A stretch of DNA of 64,000 nt, taken from contig NC_064672.1 of the NCBI RefSeq assembly GCF_023278565.1, forward strand, positions 1,674,001 to 1,738,000. The letters are read 5' to 3'. The position numbers and the translations under genes are program-made. Source of the DNA: Colletotrichum lupini (taxonomy: Eukaryota; Ascomycota; Sordariomycetes; Glomerellales; Glomerellaceae). Below, one piece after another: positions 48,408-60,932 of the stretch; the first letter of the stretch is position 1; the number at the start of each line of letters is the position of its first letter. The notes beneath the pieces are model-generated. The model had not been told where the DNA came from, searched no databases, and was given only the letters and a program-made list of their open reading frames with translations.

Positions 48408-49871
48408 TGCTGTGGTTATGTGACATTCCTCCAGACGAAGATAGCCAGAATGTAACGTTCGAGCTTTTGCAACGATGTGAAGCAACATTTAGTCATTTAT
48501 CTAGTGCGGTTCTGAGCTCGGTAGAATACAGAATGCTTAAATCACTTGTACGAGCTTTGTTAGTATGGTATGGATTCTATCAGTGAAGTTCATACTAACC
48601 GTAAGCAATTTGTCACCCGATTTACTACACGAAGTCATTCTTGATGGCTTTAAAAATCATCTTAGATCTAATATTATATGCGCTCGTGAAAACTATGTTT
48701 GGCAGAATAGAGTCATTTTGGAGAGATTCGTATGGAGTATCAGTTGCTATGATCATTATCGACTCAGCTAGGTCTGACGACCAAGCCAGACTCATTGTGA
48801 GTTGCGTACTGTCAGGAAATCGCTTGCTTCTTTGACCTTCGCCAATGCAGAGATAGGCAAATATCTCTCATCTGACACAAATCATTGAACTCCAAGCCGG
48901 AGAATTAAGATTTGGCGTCGATCCTTAGAAGACCAGTCGAAGTGATTAATCTATACTTCTCTTTTCGTAAGGAAAACCTTATGAGTAGGCCTCATTGCAG
49001 GCTTCTTGGAGTTCACAACCCGAATTAAGTTACGCCATGAACCTGGTATTGTCGGCACGCGGATATCAATCTCCGTAACATGGTAGATTCAATAGTTGCG
49101 ACTGAGTTAAGTGAACTTACACATTCAACAAGAGTACTCAGTATGTGTGATCGCCAGAATAGGAAAGAATTCGCCGAGGCATTCAACTAGTCAAGTATCC
49201 CTACCCTGTACGTGGACAAGTTGTGTAGCTCCAAACTGTAATCTTGTTCAGCACATAGCGCGCGGTTAACGTCGCAGGGATCATGCTCAAAGAGTAAATA
49301 CTCGAGATGATCCGACCGCGGATCAAGTAGGATGCTCAGAGGAACGCCGGGACTCCGATTTTGTCCGTCTCAAGTTGTATTTTCTCGTTTGATTTGTTGC
49401 GGGTGGAAGCTTCTCCAATTAGAGTGTGAACTTACCACAGCCGCTAGCAAGCAACTACCATCGACATGGACCCCCAGGGGGGGTGGGGGGTGGGGGAGAT
49501 ACACCGGAGAAAGCGATGCCAGTCACCGGGGAAAGCTCAGGTAGCCGATGATGTTTACGGTCGTGTCGTAGTCTCAGCTCGTAGGTCCAGCGGGCACATT
49601 TTCGTGACCTCGCACTACCAGTTCCGGGCTGCCCGTTTCGATTTCCAGTGTTGACTGACACCTGCCACGAAAACAAAAATCTTGGCCTTGCTCACAAATC
49701 CGAAATGGAATCTGGCTTGTATCAATGAGGCATAGCACACTTGGACTTGGATCATGCCGCTGGCTGCTATCTAGCATATATAGAACCCCAGAGTTCATCC
49801 TAAGTCTCGTCCCGAACAAGCTTAACGACTTGAAACACAACTTAATCAGTTTTCTCTTACGCCGCACCGCT
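48408..49871. other. Intergenic region
   Basis: About 1.46 kb without a supported gene. A G-rich run (gggggg words) lies at about 49474-49497. A TATA-like ATATATAG lies at about 49776-49783, roughly 90 bp before the next start codon. Confidence 0.45.
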
Positions 49872-50419
49872 ATGTTGTCCTCAATAATCCTCAACCTGGT
49901 ATCTTTGGGTCTTCTGTCCTGCCTGGGTACTGCCGCTGCAGCCTTGCAATCAGGAGTTTTGTTCCAAGCCAACATTACCACTGGACAGCAAACATCTTTC
50001 GGTCCTGGTCCTAAGGGTACCAGACTTTCTATACCAATTCTTGGGGGCACACTTACGGGATCCAAGCTTTCAGGTATGCTTGCGTCGACCAAGAAAAGGG
50101 CTGAATTATTTTGCATTGGGCTGACAACTTTGCCCGGCCAGGCGAGGTGCTGAGCATAGGCGCAGACTGGGGCCTCTTTGACTCGAAGGGCACGTTCAAC
50201 GTCGACGCCTACTATCAAATTCGCACCAACGATGGCGTCGACATTTTTGCACACTCCCAGGGCCCTAGCCAGCCGGATGGACGCATTTTGACGCACATCA
50301 CACTAGAGACTGGTAATGACGAGTACTACTGGGTGAACAATATCGCAATTGCTGGAATTACGACGGTTGGCAATGACTTCATCGTCATAGAGGCGTACCA
50401 GCTCACCCCGGATGCCTGA
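49872..50419 (+). CDS. Secreted DUF3237-family protein
   Basis: Predicted CDS join(49872..50073, 50142..50419), 159 aa. Residues 1-23 form a signal peptide ending in an Ala-rich stretch. The mature part matches the DUF3237 pattern: GTRLSIPILGGTLTG..LSG, then GADWGLFDSKGTFNVDAYYQIRTNDGVDIF, and WVNNIAIAGITTVGNDFIVIEAYQL. The fold is a small beta barrel; the biochemical role is unknown. The 68-bp intron (GTATGC..GCCAG, branch CTGAC) splits a Gly codon and joins LSG to EVLSIG. A small secreted protein next to AT-rich repeats fits a fast-evolving compartment, but nothing here shows it is an effector. Confidence 0.83.
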
Positions 50420-51174
50420 AAGCGTGGGTGTGCTGGTTTATGTAACAAAGTTTTGCATCTTTGGGAGATAGGTCGCTCGAATCACGCGTATATTGAGCTG
50501 CGGTAGATTCTTGGCGCTGCAGCAGGCACACCTTTTTTGCTTGGAATTGTCGCTATAGCGCCTAATATGAGCTCTTTTCTGTTGAACCAGACTGTCGACG
50601 CTTGCTTCCCGCCCAGCTACGATTGGTGTAATCTAAGTTTTGCGGAGAGCCTTTTCCCTCGTTGATAAATTCAGATGTGGTACAACATTGCACTGCAGGT
50701 TTCACATCTCCAGTCGTAATCATACAAGATTAAAGTTCCGTCACTGGCTTGAGCTCGTCTAAGGTATTAATGCTGTACAAATTCGTGTTGCACGTACTGC
50801 ATTGTCGCAGATCGTCTGACGTGGTCAAGCAGACCTTGCCCCGGATTCAAGAGCCTTCTAATCCACATCCCACCCGTGAGAAGAGAACTATACCTGGATG
50901 GTCATACGGAGTCATCATACATGTAGGTTTCGAGCAGTGCGCGCCCCTTTGTGCTACAGCGTGCTTCGATGGTATTGCACAAGGTCCGGCCGTTGTAGCC
51001 TGCTCCTTCGCCGTAACTACATATACCCATCCTGACACGCTACTTTCTCGCTGCTCGCTCTTTCACGTAACGCGCTTGAAAGAGGCCGACGCAAAACTCT
51101 CCACCCGTTCCAGCAGTATCTCAAGCTGAGAATCATATGCTCTTAGTCAAGGAAACTTGTCAAACTCATAAACA
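50420..51174. other. Intergenic region
   Basis: No gene supported; it holds the 3' side of the DUF3237 gene and the promoter of the SMP-30-like gene. A frame at 50749-51129 has no domain. Confidence 0.45.
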
Positions 51175-51790
51175 ATGCTTATTATCTCTCGGTTCTCCAA
51201 CTATGTCGTGGTCCTCTCACTCTGGGCTACCATGATGCTCTGGGCAAAAGCTGCCGCGGTTGAGTTTCTGTCATATCAACCGTCATTTTCCAAGCTGATA
51301 GGTCAGAATGCGACTGGCAAAGTCGCCCAAGAGACTTCATGGGAAGCCTTTCATGAGGGTGGTATCTATAATAAGAAGGATAATTCGCTGTACATCTCCT
51401 CTAACTTCGACACCGTCGGCAACCCCATCAACATCACAGTACTATCTCTCGACGACCTTTCAATTCGAAGTCAGCGGTACGTCAACTTGAGCATGCCCAA
51501 TGGCGGATCAGTATTTCGTGCCAATAGAGGAGGAAGGTATATGGGGTCAGACCAGACTTTGCAAGTTTGGTGTGATCAGGGCGACACGAATAATTATTCC
51601 AAGCTAGTCTCTCTGGACCCTGATGCCAACCAAACAACAACGCTTTTCTCAAGTTTCTTCAACCGGAACTTCACGTCTATAAATGACGTCCGTCAGCACC
51701 CGGAGACCGGTGACCTCTGGTTTACCGACGCTACATACGCCTACTTCAATGGCTTCCGCCCCAGCCCTCAAATGCCTACGCAAGTCTATC
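51175..51790 (+). pseudogene. 3'-truncated secreted SMP-30/gluconolactonase-like protein
   Basis: The start at ATG 51175 is followed by a signal sequence (hydrophobic to about residue 27). The frame then reads ETSWEAFHEGGIYNKKDNSLYISSN and SINDVRQHPETGDLWFTDATYAYFNGF, the metal-site and beta-propeller blades of fungal SMP-30/gluconolactonase/LRE-like proteins. About 205 of an expected 350-400 residues remain. The frame runs into the copia LTR at 51791 and ends three codons later at a TAG within the LTR. No frameshift or RIP damage is seen before the break. The missing C-terminal half is not found on the far side of the element. Family members hydrolyse lactones or bind metal, but this copy lacks half the propeller. 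Confidence 0.82.
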
Positions 51791-51995
51791 TGTCGGATTA
51801 GAAGTCTAATTCGACCGCGGTATATAGCCGACTGCGCAGGGGCCAATTAGGGGCCCTATTTACGATTATTATAAATAGCCTAACCTATGGTTAGAACCTC
51901 CTTTTTATACCTACTACGTAAATATTTATATAGTTTAATTAATCTCTTCGTTAACTACGATTTAAACTAATTACTTTATAATAGGAATATTAATA
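51791..51995 (+). repeat. Left LTR of copia element B
   Basis: 205 bp pairing with 58621-58825. Its outer about 60 bp is unmutated (CG-rich words such as cgaccgcgg); the inner end is AT-shifted by transitions. Confidence 0.9.
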
Positions 51996-52013
51996 CTAAT
52001 TAGTAATTAAATT
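51996..52013 (+). other. Probable primer-binding site, copia element B
   Basis: The 18 bases after the left LTR are identical to those at 40156 in copia element A, although the LTRs themselves differ. This supports a shared tRNA primer. Confidence 0.6.
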
Positions 52014-55000
52014 CTACTATTGTAAATTAATAAGGTATCTTATTATATAAAAGAGACGACCTCTTAATATTATACGGGATAAGAGATTCGTACTAATTAA
52101 CTTTATAAAAATAGATAAAAAAGGAGGCGATTCTCGAATACTATATGGAATTAAGTAATCGTAGCCCTTTACTACTTACGAGAGGTCGATATTTATTATA
52201 TTAAACTACGTTAATTAATAGAACTACTTAAGTAACTAGCCTTTTATTATTACCCCGAGTAGCTTTTTTACTAAACGACTTTTTTATAGCCGGCCCGTAA
52301 TTAGAAATTAACTAGTTAAATTAATAAAAGTACGGTATAAAAGAGTACTACGTAATTAAAAAAGGGAATTTCTAAACGTAAATATTCTTACTTAGTAATA
52401 AAAGTAACTTTATAAGAATTATTAAGCTAAGAGATCTATAGTATATAAGAAAGTTTATTATTACGAGGATTTTATAAGTACGACTTTAAGTTTATAATCT
52501 AAACGACCTTCTTATAGCTCCCTTAACTACCCCCCGGGTATTATTTAAGAATATAATATAGGGGATAGTTTAACGAGGGAGGAGGGAATTTAAAGGTCTT
52601 AATAATATCGAGCTAAAAGTATTACGGATCTTAAAAATTAATTTAAAAAGAAGGCGGCTATTTTAAAATAATCTTACGACCTCTTGTTAAAGTTATTATT
52701 AGCCTAAAAAAAGGTTAAAAAACCGAGGATCTAAAGGGAAAAGAAAAGAATCCTTTAGAGGGTTATTAAAAAGCTTTTTTTTTATACTAACTCCTAGCGC
52801 GAGATTACTAATTTTAAAAAATTAACTAAAGAAGCTATTTAAAGATTATAAAGAGTACGAGGCTTAAGAAGCTAAAAGTATACGGAATAACGGAAATTAA
52901 TAACTAATAAAGATCCCGAGATTAATTACTATATCTTCTTATAGTAATATAAACGTTTACTATTACTATTATTAAAAAGAACTATTAAAACCTACCCTTT
53001 TTTACTAAATAAAAAAGAGGATCTTAGTAAGTACTATAGCTAGCGATTTAAAAAAGTAATAATAATTATTAAAAATAATAAAAACGAGAGTAGTAATAAG
53101 ACGGCGAGAGGAAGAGGGAATCTCCTAGACCTTAATAAATTCGTTAAGTAGCAAAAGCACGGATTTATTATAATTAATGCGCAGATTAAATATATTTTTA
53201 TTAAAATTAAATATATTAATAACTATTAATATGGGTATAAGCTAGAGTACGACCCTTAGTAAATTAAAATAAAAAAGAAGAGGACGAAACCCGATCTTAA
53301 ATAGAATCCTAATCCTTTATAAATAAGTAAATATTAACCCGGATTATTAGGGGACGTAAATATATAAAATCGTAAATTAGCCTAATAGCGAGTAAATTAA
53401 CGTAGTATTAATTTATTTAACTAAGGTTTATAAAAAAAAAGGGCTATAGGGGTAACCCCTATTTTATAAGATCGTAAACGACCCTAGTTATTAGCTAGAC
53501 GAATAGTTCGCGAGCATAAGCCTAAGAATTACGAAAATAGTTAATAAATTCCTTTACGGGCAAGGGGTATTACTAGCGTAATTATAATTATAAGAGCTAT
53601 ATAAAATATTAATAGCGATAATTATAGAGGAGGAATTCGTATTATAGAACTAAGTATAGGTTAATAGAGTATATAATTACTTTAACGAATTTAAAAAAAA
53701 AGTAAACGACCTAGATTTCCTCCCTATAATTACTAACAAAAATCTATTATTATAAAAGGATATACCGGGGTAAAATATAGTACTAGAAGTACGATAATTA
53801 ATAATTTTACTTATTTCGATTTATAATTTATTACCGCTACTAATATAAAATTTAGTACCGATCGGCTAATAAAAAAAAAAGTAAACGACCTAAAGTTACT
53901 AATAGTATATAGTAACGTAAGGATCGTATATAAATATTAAAAATCTAATAGCGAATACGAAGTAATTTATAAACCTTAAAAAGATCTTCTTAAAAAAGAA
54001 ATTATACTCTAGGGGGAAGTATAAGGTCTTATAAAAAACCCTAACGATATTTTATAATTATTATAAAAAAGTCGGAATTAGGGAATATTAATACTATTTA
54101 GTAATTAATATCGTACTTATAAGCAAAGCCTCTAATTATTATTATAAAGTAGTACGTAATCTTAATTAAAACGACTTTTTTAGTATAATTAACGTAATCC
54201 AAAGCCGCTTTAAAACTTATAATAAGAACCTAGAGCTCCTATTTAAACTACGAGCGATTTCTTTTATATTTATAGCTAGGATAATAGAGGGTAAATTGTA
54301 AATAGAGATCCTTAAAGAGCTTATTAATTAAATTAATAAGCTAGCGAAAACCTAGCTAAATAAGAGGATAAACGAGCGGAAAGTTAAATATTTTTATATT
54401 ATAATTTAGTATATATTAAAAATAAAAGTCACCCTATACTAAGTACTTAAAGACTACGAAACACTCTACTCGAGGCTAAGATCTAGCTTTAATATTAAAA
54501 TAAAAATACCGTACTAAACCTATTTTTAAGTATATAATAGCCCTTATTAATAATATTAGGTCGATTAAATGTATAATAAAAAAGGAAAAGAGGCTAAATA
54601 TAGTAATCGCTAGTAAAAAGGCCTAGATTTATTAAATAAGTAGAGATTTAACTTATAAATAGGGTAATAAAAGAAGTAATACTATATTTATAAAAAGGAT
54701 AGATATTAGTTAAGTAACTATTCTAAAAAAGAACGTGCTAAATCGTATAAATAATATAAAAAGTCGAGGGTAGTAAATAGTAAAACTAGCCCTCGTCGGT
54801 TTAACTAATTCCTTATTATATATAAGGGTAGATCCGGGGGCATAGAACCTAGCGATAGTAGCTAAAGTAGCGACTTAAAATATATACCCCCTATAAGAGA
54901 TTTAGAAAATAAGGAAAATCTTACCCCCTATACTAACGAATTAAATTATAACAAAATCGATAATATTAACTACTCTTTTTTTACCCCGTTAGCTTTTAAA

Positions 55001-58000
55001 AAATATACGAAGCTAAACGAATAAAGGGTAATAAAAGCTCTTAATAAGTAGGCTTTTATTTATAAATAGTAAAGGAAGGTCCCTTAAATAACGAATACGG
55101 AGGTAGCTAAAAGGGTAAATTTAATAGGGCCAAAGCCTATTCTTTTAATAATTAAAAAGAAGACGCTATCTCTTTTAATATTTAAAAAAAAAGAATATAG
55201 TACTAAGTAAATCTAGGGGTAGCTAGAGGGGTCCTTTTTATACTACTTAGATCCTTTAAATACTAAGCTTATATAAGTATTTTACGCAAACAAAAAGTAT
55301 AATTTAAACGATTTTTATAGGATTATCCTAGATATTAGGGTATTGTAATAATTAACTAGAGGAAAAGGGTAATTCTAAGTATTATAAAAGATCGCACTAG
55401 TAACGCTTAATACGTTAATAATAAGTATTATAAAGATTAGTTTTAGCCTAAGTAAGGAAATCGTCGTCCTAGGTATAATAAAAGTAAAGATATACTTCGG
55501 AACGATAACTTTTTATATTTTACTTATTAATACCCTATTTCTTTTATATCTAAAAGATATAGATCGACTAAGTATTATATTTAATAATATAAAAAATAGA
55601 ATTTCTAGTAATAAGTACTTTAAGATAGTCGAACGACGATGGGGGTATACGTTTATAAAGCTTATTAATAAAACGAAGTTAATTAATTACTTAACGAAAA
55701 GTAAGCTTAGAAGACTATACTAGAGATTTGGGTACTCGTTAATTATGAGGCTATATAACCTCTTAAAGTAATTAAGTAATAATAATATCGAAATAGGGGC
55801 GCTAGAGTAGTTAATAAAAGTATATTACTAATACTAAATAAATACGCAAAGCTTATATAAATTTAAGTTTAAATTACGTAATAAGCTTAACTTTAACTAA
55901 AAAATCGTTATTAATATTTTCTATTTAAATAGTTAGTTAGTATTATATATAATCGACGTAATTATATCTTTCTAAATAGGGCAATTCCTCCGGGATTTAT
56001 AAATAAAAATAATATAAGTAGCCCTATAAAAAAGCTAGATCGATATATACTAAGGACCGCTAGACGGCATTAAAACCGACGTTAATACTAGCTTTAAATT
56101 AATAAAATTTAAGAATAATACGACGGCCTATAGTATATAGCTAAAAGTTATACCCATTAAAGCGTACTATAATATTAAAAAAGTAAAAAGGGCACACTAG
56201 TAATTAAAAAGGGCGTTTAGAATTATTAAAAAGGAAAATCCGGATTCTACTAATAACGAATGCCTCTAAATAGTACTTAAATACTATAATAATACTATAG
56301 AGCCTAACGGACTTATACTAACGCTATTAGTATTTAGAGTATATTTAAAAACGACCTTAGCCTCGCTACCGTCGCTAAGTATAAGCTAACGAGCCTAAGT
56401 AATTAAAAAAATAATACGGGTACTACGTAAAGTAAATATAAAAAAGTAAGTTAATAAAGTAATTACTACGCGCAATAGGCCCGATATAAGGGATAATTTA
56501 AATATATTACTAAATTTAGATATATAAGTATAATACGAAATTACTTAATAATAGGCTAGGCTATATAAATTAATTTTTATTAACGAGCGCTCTTATATAG
56601 TTATAAGAGATCGCAACTAGCCTCTCGAAGTATTAATTATAGTAATTAAACCGTACTATATAAATCCTAATAAAGTAATTTCTAACTTATAAAAAGAAGA
56701 AGAGCTAGGGGAAACTATATAACCCGTAATAGAAATATAGGAAATTATCCTTAATAAAATCGTTGTAGTAATACTAATAGACGATAAGGAAGAGGAAATT
56801 ACTAAAAGGGTACTAATACTACCAGTAAGACGTCGCAAAAGACCATAACGATAAGCCTTAATATAGTAATTTATTATTAGTAACGAGGTAATTAATACCT
56901 TTTATATAGTAAAAAAGAAAGCCGATTTTAAGCTAGCGATTAAACTACGTAAAGAAGGTATAATTATAATTATTAAAAAGCCGTATAAAGGATTAGATCT
57001 TATTAAAATAAACACTCTTTATAATCGAGGGGTCTATTAATTTATCTTATATAACCTAAAAAAATATATAAACCTCTATATATTTAAATTACGAATAGTT
57101 CGTAAAATTAAAAAAAAAGGAACACCCTAGCTATATAAGAAGTCTAAATACGTAATTTAGGGGTACGGCGACGTTAAAAAGGTAACGCTACTTATATAAT
57201 TACTTATTATATAGCGCTATAGCTAACGATTAATAATAGTACTAATAGTATCGCTACGGAAGAAGGGATACGAGATTTAGAGCCGTAATATTACCTAGGT
57301 ATATACCTAATTAGCTATAGGGCTTATAAGGAAAATCCTGGCCTATTTACTAAAAGAAATAGCTAGTAAGTACTTAGAAAGTACGATTATTAAAGTACTT
57401 AAGCCACTATATAAGCTCGTAAAATTGGGCACTTATTAGTAAGCTACTTACTACGATTTTTATATTAATTAATTATTAATAGTTACCTCTACGTATAACC
57501 CGTACTTATTAATTGCGGAGTATAAAAGCGACTAATTTAGGATTGTTAAAATATAAACTAACGATATATTAGGCCTATTTAATATTAACTTTATAAAGAA
57601 GGAGGATAAGGAGCTCTAAAAAGCGGGCTTCGTAGCGAAGCTAAAAGAGGTCTTTATAATAAATACCCCCTTAGTATTTAATAGCGGGATTTTTATAATT
57701 AAAAGGGAAACGGTCGTTTTTTAGTAAAAGGGGTAAAATAAGAAAATTAACCTTATTAATCCGAACGTAATTAACGTTAAGAAGTAGTATAAAGCTAAGC
57801 TCGCGCGAGGGGTATATATTATAAATATTTATTAACTCGAGGTAACTTTTAATTATATTAAGGTAACGTAAGCTATAGATCTAACTAAACGAGACGTCGA
57901 GGTACTTAATAAGTAGCTTAAGTAGTAGTAAATAAATCTCGATCTAGGTCTTATTTATTACTTAATCGATTTTATAATTAATAAGCTCTACGTTTTTATT

Positions 58001-58620
58001 AATAGGTTATTTACAAATAATAACGACCTTACTTTATAATTAGGGTATATTATTATCCTAGCTAACGAGAGTATAAGTAAGAGCGAATTTACTATATATA
58101 GTAATATAATCCACTACTCGTTAATTAAAAATAAGTAAGTAATAAGAAGTATACTAGCATTAGAAGTCTATAGTATAGTTAACGGCGTTAACCTCTTTTA
58201 TATAATTTTAATAACGCTAAAAAAGATTACTAATTAAATTAGCTTTTTACCTATTTTAATAATTATTTATACCGATTTTTATTTATTATATAAATACCTT
58301 ATTAAATTAAGAATAAAATAAAAAAAGAGGTTTATAATTAATATTATAGCCCTTAGGTAATCGTATAAAAGGCGCGAGATACTTAAGATTTATTAAATTA
58401 ATAATAAAAATAACTTCGTAAACACTTTTATAAAAGTAGTATTAAATAAGGGATTAAAGTAATTTATAAGTAATAAAAAAGTTATTATATAAATAGAGGG
58501 ATAGGTTATATAAAAAGAGTAGAGAAAAGGGGGAAAAGGAGACGACTTAATAGACGGGCCCGAGGTCGAATTATACCTCTAACTATAGTAATTAAATTAA
58601 TAAAAAAAAGAGAAAGTTAG

Positions 58621-58825
58621 TATCGGATTAGAAGTCTAATTTAACTATAGTATATAGCCGACTATATAGGGGCTAATTAGGGGCCCTATTTACGATTATT
58701 ATAGCTAGCCTAACCTACGGTTAGAACCTCCTTTTTATACCTACTACGCAGATATTTATATAGTTCAATTAATCTCTTCGTTAACTACGGTTCGAACTAA
58801 CTACCCTGTAATAGGGATACCAACA
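58621..58825 (+). repeat. Right LTR of copia element B
   Basis: 205 bp. The inner half shows TA-rich transitions relative to the left copy, while the outer half is the less mutated one, ending GATACCAACA. Confidence 0.9.
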
Positions 58826-59331
58826 GGAACATCAAAACTACCTAGCTATTGTTTGGACTTTGGAGAGGCCAGTGATAGAGCTTGGCTTTGGTCAGGATGA
58901 GATCGAGACCGAGGCCGTCGACAAAAGGCGGGTTCGGAAATTCTGAAAGTGAACTAGCCTCCCAGATATCCGATCGGCACAGTTGCGAATCGGTTTTCGG
59001 ACAATTTGCATTACCAATCGAGGAATGTGCCACATTGGCATACCAGCTCTCACTCCCCACTCACCAGGATTGAGACGCGTCGTCTTGTGGACAGGAGGCT
59101 ACGCCGAGTAAGGACCTAACCCAAGCTGCAAATTCGTAAATACGGGGTAGAACATAAGGGGTTATTGGATCCCAGATATTCTCACCCTTGATTACATTAA
59201 ACTCGTGGTTCCTGCCCACTTTTGCTCGGCCCAATCTTCAACTTCATCCTAGTCGGGCCCGTGCTCTCGTCGCGCCTCCCGTTCTCAAATTTCTGCCTGA
59301 GCTTTCGTCTACCCCCTCCTGTTTAGCGATT
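58826..59331. other. Upstream region of the MFS transporter
   Basis: Normal-composition DNA beginning at the LTR edge. A minus-strand frame of 72 codons (58842-59060) is open but unrecognised. It may be a remnant of whatever gene was joined at the breakpoint, or chance. The right half is the promoter and leader of the transporter. Confidence 0.4.
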
Positions 59332-60932
59332 ATGACTACGAATATGGAAGATCACAAAAACGAGACCATCTCAAATGCTAGTGTTGGTGGGAAGCCATCT
59401 ATCGTTAACCTTGAGAGGGTTCCCAGCTCAGTGATGGGAAGTAGCCTGGAACTCGATGAGGAGACGAACAGAAAGTTGCTTCGAAAAATCGATCGAAAGT
59501 TGATGCCTGTTGTAAGTCATGGCCCTTTCCTTGTCACGGTTGAATCTAACTTTGTAAGCTCTGCTTCACTTATGCCCTTCAATACTACGACAAGGCTATC
59601 CTCAGCCAGGCCGCCATATTTGGCCTGAGACAGGATCTAGAGCTCACCACCGGTCTCAAATACTCTTGGGTCTCTTTGATTTTCTATTTTGGATACATCG
59701 CAGGCACTTATCCAATTTCGTTCCTCGCCCAACGGTACCCGATGCGAATTGTCTGCACGGCTATCTGCGTAGCCTGGTCTTTCGTCATTCTCTGCACGCC
59801 CGCTTGTACATCCTATTCAGGACTCCTTGTCAACCGTTTCATGCTTGGTCTCATCGAGGCAGGTGTATCTCCCATCTTCATGCTTGTCGTGGGCCTCTGG
59901 TACACCCACTCAGAGCAGATATCACGATCCAGCTGGTGGTATTCTTGCAGCGGCGGATCTCTTCTTGTCTCACCTCTTATCAATTACGGACTCGGCCATA
60001 TCAAGGGAGGTGCACTCAACTCTTGGCAATGGATGTATATCATTGCCGGTCTCGCCACCCTAGCTTGGGGTATCGCTCTCTGGTGGCTGTTTCCCGACAG
60101 CCCTCAGAATGCCAAGGGGTTCACAGAAGCCGAGCGCCGCCTTCTTCTCGAGCGAGTCCGACAGAACAATGCTGGTGCCGAAGACAAGCAGTTCAAGCCC
60201 TATCAATTCCGAGAAGCCTTGCTGGACTATCGAATGTGGGGCATCATTGTCTTGTCTACTGTGTCTTGCACTGGCTCCGGCGCCGTGACGACTTTCGGGA
60301 CCATTGTGTTCAAGGACATGGGTTTCGACGTCTTTACATCTCTACTGCTCAATCTTCCTATTGGTGCTCTGGCCTTTATTTGTATCCTCAGTTCAGGTTA
60401 TATTGTTAGAAGAGTTCCCAACTCTAGGCTCTACGTTGTTATAGGAGCATGTGTTCCTGTCATCTTGGGTTGTTCCTTGATCTGGCAACTTCCAGACTCC
60501 AACAGAGCAGGTCGTATCCTTGGCTTCTACCTTATCAACTTCTTCTCATCCGCATGGGTTCAGTGTATTGGCCTGGGCACGTCCAACGTTGCTGGACACA
60601 CCAAGAAAGCTGTGTATGCTGCCGGGACGTTTATAGGCTGTTCTCTCGGGAACATCATTGGCCCTCTCATGTTTGACGCGTAAGTACATCAGCACACCAC
60701 GTCTGACCGTACGCATGCTAATCGTCATAGAAAATTTGCACCGCGCTACGACGAATCATTCACAGGAATCATGATCTGCTTTGCGGTCTGTGTCTTTGTT
60801 GCTATCACGCTCCGATGGGCACTCGACCGAGAGAACAAGAGGCGCGACAGAGTCCACGGTCCACCGGAGCTGTCTCACGGTTTGCAAGACCGGACGGATC
60901 GGGAGAACGAATCCTTCAGATATAATCTGTAG
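59332..60932 (+). CDS. MFS transporter, Dal5/anion:cation symporter type
   Basis: Predicted CDS join(59332..59511, 59559..60679, 60731..60932), 500 aa. After an N-terminal cytosolic tail ending RKIDRKLMPV, the protein shows about 12 transmembrane helices. It carries the allantoate-permease (ACS) signatures YYDKAILSQAAIFGL, GYIAGTYPISFLAQRYP, LGLIEAGVSPIFMLVVGLWY, and the central loop LFPDSPQNAKGFTEAERRLL. Such plasma-membrane proteins import organic anions, vitamins or ureides by proton symport; the substrate cannot be told. The two introns are only 47 and 51 bp (GTAAGT..GTAAG and GTAAGT..CATAG), with CTAAC and CTAAT branch words. It is intact although placed between two RIP islands. Confidence 0.9.

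Larger units (their letters stand above)
51791..58825 (+). mobile_element. RIP-degraded Ty1/copia LTR retrotransposon without target duplication
   Basis: A 7.0-kb element with 205-bp LTRs beginning TGTCGG (TATCGG in the right copy) and ending CCAACA. Plus-strand remnants run in copia order. A zinc-knuckle remnant with YIYKKDRY and the basic tail KKERAKSYKQYKKS lies near 54680-54790. Reverse transcriptase remnants at about 57300-57620 include IKVLKPLYKL. RNase H remnants at about 58030-58300 include LGYIIILANES and SEFTIYSNIIHYS. Stops interrupt all frames. Flanking bases are ctatc on the left and ggaac on the right, so there is no target duplication. Confidence 0.9.

Noticed and set aside
56656..56838. 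Short minus-strand frame inside copia element B
   Set aside because: Low-complexity Ser/Ile product opposite the pol remnant; chance.
58842..59060. 72-codon minus-strand frame next to the right LTR of copia element B
   Set aside because: Its composition is protein-like but I recognise no family and no upstream exon. Noted as a possible breakpoint remnant, not called as a gene.
59666..60409. 247-codon frame within the MFS gene
   Set aside because: Shifted-frame shadow; Cys/Arg/His-rich composition and no membrane helices, unlike the true frame.
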